A stretch of 5,416 nucleotides of DNA from an uncultured Erysipelotrichales bacterium (GTDB lineage: Bacteria; Bacillota_I; Bacilli_A; Erysipelotrichales; Coprobacillaceae), in assembly GCA_934754755.1 (NCBI GenBank), contig CAKVJS010000091.1, forward strand, positions 1 through 5,416, written 5' to 3'. How positions within the stretch are numbered: position 1 is the first letter of the stretch; every line of letters begins with the position of its first letter. Below, piece by piece: positions 1 to 5,238 of the stretch. Under the pieces are notes generated by a model. That model ran no database searches. It had not been told where the DNA came from and saw nothing but the letters and a program-made list of their open reading frames with translations. A program made the translations under genes and the position numbers.

Positions 1-53
1 TTGTGCAACAATAGCGAGCTGCCAGTTTCTTTTTTTTATTTTCTATACTAAAA

Positions 54-77
54 ACAGCCAAGCGGCTGTCTTTTTTT
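54..77 (+). terminator. Intrinsic terminator of an off-window gene
   Basis: ACAGCC (54-59), loop AAGC and GGCTGT (64-69) form a perfect 6-bp GC-rich stem followed by C and T7 (71-77). It must end a rightward transcript whose gene lies left of the window. Two frames stop just before it, at 12-14 and at 49-51, so the end of that gene may be inside the first 51 bases, but too little is present to choose a frame or a product. Confidence 0.85.
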
Positions 78-83
78 ATTAGG

Positions 84-250
84 AGAGTTTATTGAATTAA
101 TATGTGCCATACGGATATTATCTTTGGCATTGATTAGTAACAATAAAATAAGATACTACCTTCTTTTCTAAATTTTTATAATATGTATGCTTTACTGTGA
201 ATAATTCTACTGGTTATGTTTTGATTACTAGATAGGGGGTCGGTTAACAT
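84..250. other. Intergenic spacer, no gene seen
   Basis: Between the left-edge terminator and the csp terminator I see no ORF with a plausible ribosome binding site, no RNA gene and no convincing promoter. The only ATG with a purine-rich stretch nearby (ATG at 102) is 16 nt from AGGAG and codes for only 11 residues. Confidence 0.6.
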
Positions 251-275
251 AAAAAAAAGAAACCTTTCGGTTTCT
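251..275 (-). terminator. Intrinsic terminator of csp
   Basis: Read leftward, AGAAACC pairs with GGTTTCT (arms 269-275 and 258-264 on the + strand) around a four-base GAAA loop, and the stem runs straight into eight T (258-251). It begins 10 bp after the csp stop codon, so it closes a single-gene csp transcript. Confidence 0.9.
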
Positions 276-284
276 CTTCTCCTA

Positions 285-488
285 TTATTGAGCTGTAACG
301 TTTTGGGCTTGTGGTCCACGATCAGAATCTACAATATCATAGCTAACAGCTTGTCCTTCTTCAAGAGTTTTGAACCCTTCAGATTGAATTGCTGTGTAGT
401 GTACGAAGATATCTTTATTATCAGTATCACTTGTAATAAATCCGTACCCTTTTTCTTGATTAAACCATTTTACTTTACCTGTAACCAT
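285..488 (-). CDS. csp: Cold-shock protein (CspA/CspB family)
   Basis: A 67-aa single cold-shock domain (OB fold), the normal length for the family. These proteins bind single-stranded RNA and DNA in the cytoplasm and act as RNA chaperones that melt mRNA structure, during cold shock and often in normal growth. Both RNA-binding motifs are intact: RNP1 KGYGFI (residues 13-18) and RNP2 IFVHY (27-31). The aromatic nucleic-acid-binding residues W8, F9, F17, F28 and H30 are all present. The reading frame extends 13 codons further upstream, but the start is set at MVTGKV because GGAGGT (500-495) lies 6 nt before that ATG and the family begins there. The gene is monocistronic, with a TATAAT promoter about 120 bp upstream, a long 5' leader and its own terminator. 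It diverges from the tautomerase gene. The family is certain; which csp paralogue it is (A, B, C or D) cannot be told from sequence alone. Confidence 0.97.
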   Translation of the reverse strand: MVTGKVKWFNQEKGYGFITSDTDNKDIFVHYTAIQSEGFKTLEEGQAVSYDIVDSDRGPQAQNVTAQ

Positions 489-604
489 TATGGTACCTCC
501 TATAAATTTTGCAAAAAGGAAATACACTTTATGTATTATTGAATCACGTATATCGGATTGTTGTACATAAAGCGGTAATACAACTCTCTAATACACTCGA
601 TACT
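489..604 (-). promoter_or_regulatory. csp 5' leader with two exclusive hairpins
   Basis: The predicted leader is about 116 nt, typical of cold-shock mRNAs. Structure A pairs 527-535 (CTTTATGTA) with 564-572 (TACATAAAG), a perfect 9-bp stem with a 28-nt loop. Structure B pairs 560-565 (GTTGTA) with 579-584 (TACAAC), a 6-bp stem whose loop and arm use the same bases as the A stem, so the two cannot coexist. The pairing is read directly from the sequence. A role as a cold switch is inferred by analogy with E. coli cspA. Confidence 0.55.
495..500 (-). promoter_or_regulatory. csp ribosome binding site
   Basis: GGAGGT read leftward, 6 nt before the ATG at 488-486. This strong site decides the start over the in-frame upstream ATG at 527-525, which has no such site. 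Confidence 0.9.
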
Positions 605-610
605 TTGAAA

Positions 611-639
611 ATTATATTGCAACTTTTGCTCCTTAATAA
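611..639 (-). promoter_or_regulatory. Predicted csp promoter
   Basis: A perfect -10 TATAAT is read leftward at 616-611. The best -35 at a 17-bp spacing is TTATTA (639-634), which matches only three positions of the consensus. The predicted start is near 604. The exact -10 and its correct side of csp support it; the weak -35 leaves some doubt. Confidence 0.6.
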
Positions 640-820
640 TAACATAGATATTTTTAAAAAGCAAACAACTTCGTTGTAAAGTTTCATTGGCTTAGTTAGA
701 CTAAGGTTAAAAGATGCAGTATAGGGCTTATTTACTATTTTTTTATAACTTTATGGGGTTTATTGACGTATTTTTGAAATATCATGCATATTTATAACTA
801 TAACTAGAATATATTTTATT
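640..820. other. Divergent intergenic spacer with a small dyad
   Basis: The stretch between the csp and tautomerase promoters has no supportable ORF. It contains a perfect 15-bp dyad, CTTAGT-TAG-ACTAAG (691-705), and a weaker hairpin, ACAAC-TTC-GTTGT (665-677). It also contains TTGACG (763-768) without a good -10. The dyad could be an operator for either divergent gene, but nothing confirms it. Confidence 0.4.
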
Positions 821-821
821 A

Positions 822-849
822 TTACCTACTATATAAAATATGGTACAAT
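822..849 (+). promoter_or_regulatory. Predicted promoter of the tautomerase gene
   Basis: TATGGTACAAT (839-849) is an extended -10: the TRTGN element followed by TACAAT (844-849). A weak -35, TTACCT (822-827), sits 16 bp upstream; extended -10 promoters tolerate this. The predicted start near 856 would give a very short leader beginning at the Shine-Dalgarno sequence. Confidence 0.55.
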
Positions 850-869
850 AATTAAAAGGAGGAGAAAAT

Positions 870-1211
870 ATGCCATTTATTAGATTAACAACAAATCGAA
901 AACTCACATTACAACAAGAAATAAAAATAAAAGAGGAATTGGGGAAACTAATAACTATAATTCCAAATAAAAAAGAAGAAAGTTTAATGATCCACATGGA
1001 AGATAATCAGATTATGTATTTTAGAGGAAGTGATAGTTCCTGCATGATGATGACAGTGTCTCTATATAATACGGCTCCCTTAGATGCGAAACAAAAATTT
1101 ACTGAAATGGTTGGTAAGATGATTGAGGAGGTCGCTAATATTCCCATGCAAGATCAATACCTATCGTTTACTGAATACTCCAATTGGGGTAAAAATGGAA
1201 CCTTATTTTAA
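870..1211 (+). CDS. MIF-like tautomerase family protein
   Basis: A 113-aa protein, the usual length for the macrophage migration inhibitory factor (MIF)/D-dopachrome tautomerase branch of the tautomerase superfamily. These are trimeric cytoplasmic enzymes that use an N-terminal proline as general base; keto-enol tautomerisation of phenylpyruvate is the classic test reaction, but the natural bacterial substrate is usually unknown. The protein begins MPFI, so removal of Met exposes the catalytic Pro. K34 in PNKKEE aligns with MIF Lys32. The core LMIHMEDNQIMYFRGS (39-54) matches the VHV..DQLMAFGGS region of MIF, and the end NWGKNGTLF (105-113) matches the NVGWNNSTF tail. The MIF CxxC redox motif is absent, with only C58 there. 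The start is fixed by AAAGGAGGAG (855-864), 5 nt before ATG, and by the need for Pro at position 2. It has its own promoter and terminator. Family assignment is strong; substrate unknown. Confidence 0.9.
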   Translation: MPFIRLTTNRKLTLQQEIKIKEELGKLITIIPNKKEESLMIHMEDNQIMYFRGSDSSCMMMTVSLYNTAPLDAKQKFTEMVGKMIEEVANIPMQDQYLSFTEYSNWGKNGTLF

Positions 1212-1217
1212 TGATAT

Positions 1218-1242
1218 AATAGGAAGTAATTTCCTATTTTTT
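1218..1242 (+). terminator. Intrinsic terminator after the tautomerase gene
   Basis: AATAGGAA (1218-1225) pairs with TTCCTATT (1231-1238) around a 5-nt loop, giving an 8-bp AT-rich stem with a T run to 1242. It begins 6 nt after the stop codon. The stem has only two GC pairs, so some read-through into the SNF2 gene is possible. Confidence 0.75.
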
Positions 1243-1275
1243 CATTGTTCTATATTAGTTTATTTAATCTAGTGC

Positions 1276-1290
1276 ATACTAAAGTAGTAT
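1276..1290. repeat. Perfect 15-bp dyad before the SNF2 gene
   Basis: ATACTA (1276-1281), AAG and TAGTAT (1285-1290) form a perfect inverted repeat 12-26 bp before the Shine-Dalgarno sequence of the SNF2 gene. No good -35/-10 pair is visible in 1243-1300, so it may be an operator overlapping a weak promoter or a small hairpin in the mRNA leader. Confidence 0.45.
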
Positions 1291-1313
1291 AGGGATATAT
1301 AAAAGGAGGATTT

Positions 1314-4300
1314 ATGTTTATTACGGATAGTCAAATACAAAAAATTCTCACCAATAATCAAGATTTTATAAGCTTAAAAAAAGATTTTGATGCCAATAGA
1401 GTTAGTGAAATATATATGACCTATAATAACAATACAAATACATATAAAATACTAGCGTATGTAGAAATAGAACAAGAAGATATTACAGTAATTATAGAAT
1501 TAAATAAGCAGCATGATGTCAATAGTTATGAAAGTTGTAGTGTAATGCCTGTTGCTATTATACTATTGATGTTACAAAATATTTCTCCTACTAGTTTTCC
1601 ATTTCATTATGTTCGTGGACAAGAAATAATACGTGAGGAAGTACCTATTAAAGAAAAAACAGAAAGTGATACATTACTAGCCCTTTATCGTGCGCAGCTC
1701 AAAACGGCATTGAAAGATAGCCTCACTAGTGAAAAAGCAAGTATATATACAACCATAGAAGTTACCAGTGACTTACTATATGTATCTTTTTCCCTCAAAT
1801 ATCTAGAACATATGTATGCAATACATAGTATTTCTCAGTTTATTGCGCATGTACAGAAAGAACAAACATATTCATATGACGAGACTATCTCGTTTAATCA
1901 TCGCCTGGATAACTTTGAAGAGGATTCTAGACGAGTATATTTTTTCCTACTAACATTATCCACTTCTGCCTCTTCACTAAAGGTTTGGAAAAAAGCAGAT
2001 CAGAGAATGGAACTTACGAGGGAGCTCATGGATTTATTCTATGATACGTATAAAAAGGTTAATGCAAAATACATAAATATCGCCATCATGGATACAAATT
2101 GGAAACCAAAAATCAAGATAGAAAAGCGTAATGATCACTATGTTTTTTCTTTATTGGATAGTGAAATGGTATATTTTGGGCATCGTCATATGTATAAATA
2201 TGATAACCATATCATACATCGATGTTTCTTAGACAGCAATCGAAAAGCATCACATGTTCTGACTTCCTTGATGCAAAAAGATATAATCGTGCGTGAAGAT
2301 GTAATTTATGATTTTTATGCTATTGTGTTATCAGATATTTTAAAGTATATAGAATTAGTTGGTGAAAGTATTAATCCGCCTTATGAAAAAACGATACAAC
2401 TATACGGGGATATTGATTTACAGGAACGCTTATGTATTTCTATTACTTATGTATATCCAGATGGAAGTAGTAAACTTGGATTTAATAACGCTAATTCATC
2501 TATTTCTGTGCAGGCAAGAAAGATTGAAGGTTTTATCGAAGGCTATTCGGATATTGATCATATTAAAAATATAGCTTATATGGATATTAATAAAACAGAA
2601 ACTCTGGCGTTTGTACAACAAGGGCTCTCTTATTTACAGCCGTATTGTCAAATTTATATAGGTCAGGCTCTACACCAAATTAAGGATCCTAGTAAACGTC
2701 TATATTTTCATATCGATGTAGCTTTAGATAATGACTTATTAAGCTTCGATATATCGAGTGCGGATATACCAAAAGAAGAGTTAGAGGCCGTACTAAAGGC
2801 GTACCGCCAAAAAAAGAAATTTTATCGGCTTTCTAATGGGGATACATTATATTTACAATCCTCATCTTTAGAAGAGGTAAATCATTTGTTGGAGAGATTT
2901 AATGTGTCCACCGCAAGTTTTCATTCTCCGCTATACCAAGTTTTTACGATGGATGTGCTCGCTAAGGATAGTAAAAACATAGCATATCAAAAGGCTTCTT
3001 CTCTAAAAAAATTACAAGCCAATTTTTCAAAGAAAAAGCAGTACACATTATCTGATTTTTATAATAAAACATTACGTGAATATCAAAAGTATGGCTACAA
3101 TTGGTTACAAACGATTCGCCAATATGGATTAAGTGGTATCCTGGCGGATGATATGGGACTTGGAAAGACGATTCAGATTATTACTTTACTAAGCGAAAAT
3201 AAGAAAAGCAATCGAGTTAGTTTGGTTGTATGTCCAGCGTCATTGTTATTTAATTGGGAAGACGAGATAGTAAAATTTTCGAATCAATTAACATATTTAG
3301 TAATACACGGTGATGCAGATAATAGAGGAAAAAAAATACAACAAATACATCACTACGATTTAATCGTCACCTCGTATGATTATTTACGAAGAGATATAGA
3401 TGTATACAAAGATATACCCTTTTATTATGTAATCCTAGATGAAGCCCAGTTTATTAAGAATTATAAGACAAAAAATGCGAATACTGTAAAATCATTACAT
3501 GCAAAACATAAAGCTGCACTAACGGGGACCCCTATTGAAAATTCTTTGGCGGAAATATGGTCCATCTTTGATTTTCTTATGCCAGGCTATTTATCATCCT
3601 ATTCATATTTTAAAAAGAAATATGAAATACCAATTATAAAAGATAAGGATGAAAAAAAACAGGAAGAGTTAAAAAGACTCATTACACCCTTTATTTTACG
3701 ACGCACTAAAAAAGATGTCTTACCCGAATTACCTGATAAGATTGAAAGTACCATACATATTCAGTTAGCCGAAGAAGAAAAGAAATTATATGTAGCAAAT
3801 ATTGCTAAGTTTCGTTCACAAATAAAAGATAATTTGGGGATTCTAGAAAAAATAGATGTTTTAGCTATGTTAACCCGTTTGCGACAAATATGTTGTGAAT
3901 TACGATTGGTATATGAAAATATACAAATGCCATCCTCTAAGATAGTTACCTGCATGGAAATTATTCAAAATTTACATAGAAGTAAAAAGAAGGTACTCAT
4001 ATTTTCTAGTTTTACGGGTGTACTTAATCTTCTTGGAAAAGAGCTAGATAAAGAAAAAATTCCATACTATGTACTTACTGGTAAAACCAAGAAGGTACAA
4101 CGCCATCAATTAGTCCAAAGCTTTCAGGAGGATGATACAACGGCTTTTTTAATCTCCTTAAAGGCTGGCGGAACGGGATTAAATCTTACTGCTGCCGAGG
4201 CAGTTATCCACTTTGATCCATGGTGGAATTACTCTGTGGAAAGCCAAGCTACCGATCGCGCATACCGGATGGGACAAAAACGTAAGGTGCAAGTATTTAA

Positions 4301-4439
4301 ATTAATTATGAAGGATACAGTAGAAGAAAAAGTACAACAATTACAAGAAAGAAAACGCGATTTAGCCAATACCTTCATTGAAGGTAATGGAGGAACCATT
4401 ACGAATATGCAACTACAGGATTTAATTGACTTGTTTTAG
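1314..4439 (+). CDS. SNF2-family DNA translocase/helicase-like ATPase
   Basis: A 1041-aa cytoplasmic protein with a complete SNF2 motor in its C-terminal 45%. SNF2 proteins are ATP-driven double-stranded DNA translocases that remodel nucleoprotein; the role of this bacterial branch is poorly known. Motifs seen: LREYQKYGYNWL (587-598); Walker A DDMGLGKT (612-619, K618); Ia VVCPASLLFNW (638-648); Walker B DEAQ (709-712) in place of the frequent DEAH; III LTGTPIEN (736-743); FILRRTKKDVLPELP (793-807); IV KVLIFSSF (893-900); V SLKAGGTGLNLT (948-959) and DPWWN; VI QATDRAYRMGQ (978-988) with R982 and R985. Residues 1-585 have no motif I know for certain; roughly 200-570 sits where the bacterial SNF2-associated domain normally lies. 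Residues 44-90 resemble the frame of a SWIM zinc finger, but only C75 is present. The start has GGAGG (1305-1309) 4 nt before ATG. The frame is intact, and no restriction or toxin partner lies nearby. Motor assignment is certain; the N-terminal reading is tentative. Confidence 0.95.
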   Translation: MFITDSQIQKILTNNQDFISLKKDFDANRVSEIYMTYNNNTNTYKILAYVEIEQEDITVIIELNKQHDVNSYESCSVMPVAIILLMLQNISPTSFPFHYVRGQEIIREEVPIKEKTESDTLLALYRAQLKTALKDSLTSEKASIYTTIEVTSDLLYVSFSLKYLEHMYAIHSISQFIAHVQKEQTYSYDETISFNHRLDNFEEDSRRVYFFLLTLSTSASSLKVWKKADQRMELTRELMDLFYDTYKKVNAKYINIAIMDTNWKPKIKIEKRNDHYVFSLLDSEMVYFGHRHMYKYDNHIIHRCFLDSNRKASHVLTSLMQKDIIVREDVIYDFYAIVLSDILKYIELVGESINPPYEKTIQLYGDIDLQERLCISITYVYPDGSSKLGFNNANSSISVQARKIEGFIEGYSDIDHIKNIAYMDINKTETLAFVQQGLSYLQPYCQIYIGQALHQIKDPSKRLYFHIDVALDNDLLSFDISSADIPKEELEAVLKAYRQKKKFYRLSNGDTLYLQSSSLEEVNHLLERFNVSTASFHSPLYQVFTMDVLAKDSKNIAYQKASSLKKLQANFSKKKQYTLSDFYNKTLREYQKYGYNWLQTIRQYGLSGILADDMGLGKTIQIITLLSENKKSNRVSLVVCPASLLFNWEDEIVKFSNQLTYLVIHGDADNRGKKIQQIHHYDLIVTSYDYLRRDIDVYKDIPFYYVILDEAQFIKNYKTKNANTVKSLHAKHKAALTGTPIENSLAEIWSIFDFLMPGYLSSYSYFKKKYEIPIIKDKDEKKQEELKRLITPFILRRTKKDVLPELPDKIESTIHIQLAEEEKKLYVANIAKFRSQIKDNLGILEKIDVLAMLTRLRQICCELRLVYENIQMPSSKIVTCMEIIQNLHRSKKKVLIFSSFTGVLNLLGKELDKEKIPYYVLTGKTKKVQRHQLVQSFQEDDTTAFLISLKAGGTGLNLTAAEAVIHFDPWWNYSVESQATDRAYRMGQKRKVQVFKLIMKDTVEEKVQQLQERKRDLANTFIEGNGGTITNMQLQDLIDLF

Positions 4440-4495
4440 TTTACTTATACGTTAAAAGAAATAGTTGTACATGAAAAAAAGATATCTCCAAAAGT

Positions 4496-4523
4496 AAAAA
4501 CACCAATCTTCTGGTGTTTTTTT
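4496..4523 (+). terminator. Terminator of the SNF2 gene, bidirectional
   Basis: AAAAACACCA (4496-4505) pairs with TGGTGTTTTT (4512-4521) around a 6-nt loop, and the T run continues to 4523. It lies 57 bp after the TAG stop. Read leftward, the same stem is followed by T5, so it can also serve as a second stop for tRNA transcription coming the other way. Confidence 0.88.
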
Positions 4524-4539
4524 GTAGCGTAAAATTAAT

Positions 4540-4577
4540 AAACCCCTATAATTATAATGTTATGATTATAGGGGTTT
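4540..4577 (-). terminator. Long hairpin, likely tRNA-His terminator
   Basis: AAACCCCTATAAT (4540-4552) is perfectly complementary to ATTATAGGGGTTT (4565-4577). A G-T pair and two further A-T pairs extend the stem to 16 bp with a 6-nt loop. Read leftward it is followed by ATTAATTTTA; read rightward it is followed by GTACAC, so the leftward direction fits better. It starts 34 bp after the tRNA 3' end. Confidence 0.7.
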
Positions 4578-4610
4578 GTACACTCTAGCGAGTATTTTAT
4601 TTAATTAAAA

Positions 4611-4687
4611 TGGGGCGGCCGATGGGAATCGAACCCACGAATGCCAGAGCCACAATCTGGTGTGTTAACCACTTCACCACGACCGCC
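4611..4687 (-). tRNA. trnH: tRNA-His (anticodon GTG)
   Basis: A full cloverleaf reads leftward. The acceptor stem GCGGTCG pairs with CGGCCGC with one T-G wobble. The extra 5' G (-1, position 4687) is encoded and faces discriminator C73 (4614), the identity pair read by histidyl-tRNA synthetase. The D arm has GTG/CAC with G18G19. The anticodon stem CCAGA/TCTGG encloses loop TTGTGGC with anticodon GTG at 4653-4651. The T arm GTGGG/CCCAT encloses TTCGATT. CCA is encoded at 4613-4611. It decodes CAC and CAU. It stands alone, with its own promoter upstream and two hairpins downstream, and converges with the SNF2 gene. Confidence 0.98.
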
Positions 4688-4706
4688 ATTTCCAACTGCA
4701 ATAACA

Positions 4707-4735
4707 ATTATATACAATATCTGATCAATTGTAAA
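4707..4735 (-). promoter_or_regulatory. tRNA-His promoter
   Basis: Read leftward: -35 TTTACA (4735-4730), a 17-bp spacer and a perfect -10 TATAAT (4712-4707). The predicted start near 4700 gives a 5' leader of about 13 nt before the mature tRNA. This is a strong constitutive-type promoter, as expected for a stable RNA. Confidence 0.85.
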
Positions 4736-4811
4736 GACATAACATAAAATTATTTTCATTACATTTAAATTGATACTATGTAAGTAGGATAAAAGGAAAA
4801 TATCTACAAAA

Positions 4812-4861
4812 TTGACTAATTTGTAATGTCTTATATAGAATTATTACCCGTAGATTCTACG
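4812..4861 (+). promoter_or_regulatory. Promoter-like site with a dyad at the start point
   Basis: TTGACT (4812-4817) and TAGAAT (4836-4841) are each 5/6 matches to consensus, 18 bp apart. The predicted start, near 4848, falls at a perfect 13-bp dyad, CGTAGA-T-TCTACG (4849-4861), placed as an operator or a 5' hairpin would be. GGAGGG follows at 4890-4895 without any ATG, GTG or TTG in range. In DNA this AT-rich, chance promoter matches are common. Confidence 0.35.
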
Positions 4862-4913
4862 CATGTATTATAAACAAATTGTAAATATCGGAGGGAAATA
4901 ATATCATAGACAT

Positions 4914-4945
4914 AAAAAATCTAAGGATATTTTATATCCATAGAT
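4914..4945 (-). terminator. Strong leftward intrinsic terminator-like hairpin
   Basis: Arms 4919-4930 and 4934-4945 are 12 bp each with a single A-A mismatch and a 3-nt loop; the core is GGATAT-TTT-ATATCC. Read leftward the last arm runs into T6 (4919-4914), the layout of an intrinsic terminator. No T run follows on the rightward strand. No annotated leftward gene lies upstream of it, which is what makes it notable. Confidence 0.6.
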
Positions 4946-5126
4946 AGTATGAGACAATAAATTTTAAAAACAATCATATAAATAATAAAATACTCATAAA
5001 AATAATAATAATTGTTGTTTTTAATTATATTTAAGTCTTACGATATAATGTATCGATAGATGTATATATTATTTTATATATAATACAATTTATAAGTATA
5101 AATATAAAAATAAATTAAAATTAATC
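4914..5126 (-). ncRNA. Candidate leftward small RNA, about 210 nt
   Basis: A promoter-like pair, TTGTCA (5161-5156) and TATAAA (5138-5133) at 17-bp spacing, would start leftward transcription near 5126. A hairpin with a T6 tail at 4945-4914 would end it. The enclosed stretch has no ORF with a ribosome binding site; the longest ATG frames are 18 codons or fewer. The parts are read from sequence, but the transcript is inferred, and extreme AT content lowers the weight of promoter matches. Confidence 0.3.
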
Positions 5127-5127
5127 C

Positions 5128-5156
5128 TTGATTTTATATAATAGCAGTAATATAAT
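5128..5156 (+). promoter_or_regulatory. Predicted promoter of the small lipoprotein gene
   Basis: TTGATT (5128-5133), a 17-bp spacer and a perfect -10 TATAAT (5151-5156) predict a start near 5163 and a leader of about 76 nt. The same DNA carries a leftward promoter-like pair (5161-5133), so the two would be divergent and overlapping. Confidence 0.5.
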
Positions 5157-5169
5157 GACAATTGTTAAG

Positions 5170-5212
5170 ATTTGAATATCTGTATTTCAAATTTTAAATA
5201 TGTATTTTAAAT
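5170..5212. repeat. Repeat cluster in the lipoprotein leader
   Basis: An inverted repeat ATTTGAA (5170-5176)/TTCAAAT (5186-5192) overlaps a direct repeat: TGTATTTCAAAT (5181-5192) and TGTATTTTAAAT (5201-5212), which differ at one base and are exactly 20 bp apart. Two-turn spacing on one DNA face would suit binding of a regulator dimer pair. AT-rich composition makes chance repeats more likely. Confidence 0.4.
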
Positions 5213-5238
5213 AAAAAAAACGTAGAAAGGTGACGAAT

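Larger units (their letters stand above)
4740..5127. other. AT-rich intergenic block without real ORFs
   Basis: This stretch is visibly more AT-rich than anything else in the window and is full of short TA and AATA runs. Stop codons are dense in all frames and no ORF with a start and ribosome binding site is present. It holds a TTGACT/TAGAAT promoter-like pair, two dyads (4849-4861 and 4919-4945) and an orphan Shine-Dalgarno sequence (4890-4895). Decayed gene remnants, a small RNA locus or a spacer acquired by transfer are all possible. Confidence 0.6.

Noticed and set aside
102..137. Mini-ORF of 11 codons near AGGAG (81-85)
   Set aside because: The spacing of 16 nt between AGGAG and ATG is too long, the peptide is very short, and no promoter precedes it after the terminator at 54-77.
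489..527. Upstream in-frame ATG of csp giving an 80-aa protein
   Set aside because: The GGAGGT site and the conserved family N-terminus (MVTGKVKWF) both point to the ATG at 488; the extra 13 codons translate the ribosome binding site region.
288..542. 84-codon rightward ORF
   Set aside because: It lies antisense to the intact csp gene, has no ribosome binding site, and its Cys/Phe/Ile-rich translation resembles no protein; it is a shadow of csp.
763..792. TTGACG with CATATT as an alternative tautomerase promoter
   Set aside because: The -10 is poor and the leader would be longer; the extended -10 TATGGTACAAT at 839-849 is a better match.
782..997. 71-codon leftward ORF over the tautomerase start
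   Set aside because: It is antisense to a gene with clear homology, start and ribosome binding site, and its own translation looks like random AT-rich sequence.
2359..3955. Short ORFs 2359-2574 (+) and 3761-3955 (-) inside the SNF2 gene
   Set aside because: Both are out-of-frame shadows within an intact 1041-codon gene.
4471..4497. Eight-codon frame starting MKKRYLQK after the SNF2 gene
   Set aside because: It is too short, has no ribosome binding site and leads straight into the terminator.
4939..4977. Leftward 18-codon frame starting MIVFKIYC inside the putative small RNA
   Set aside because: No Shine-Dalgarno sequence precedes its ATG, and it runs into the terminator-like hairpin.
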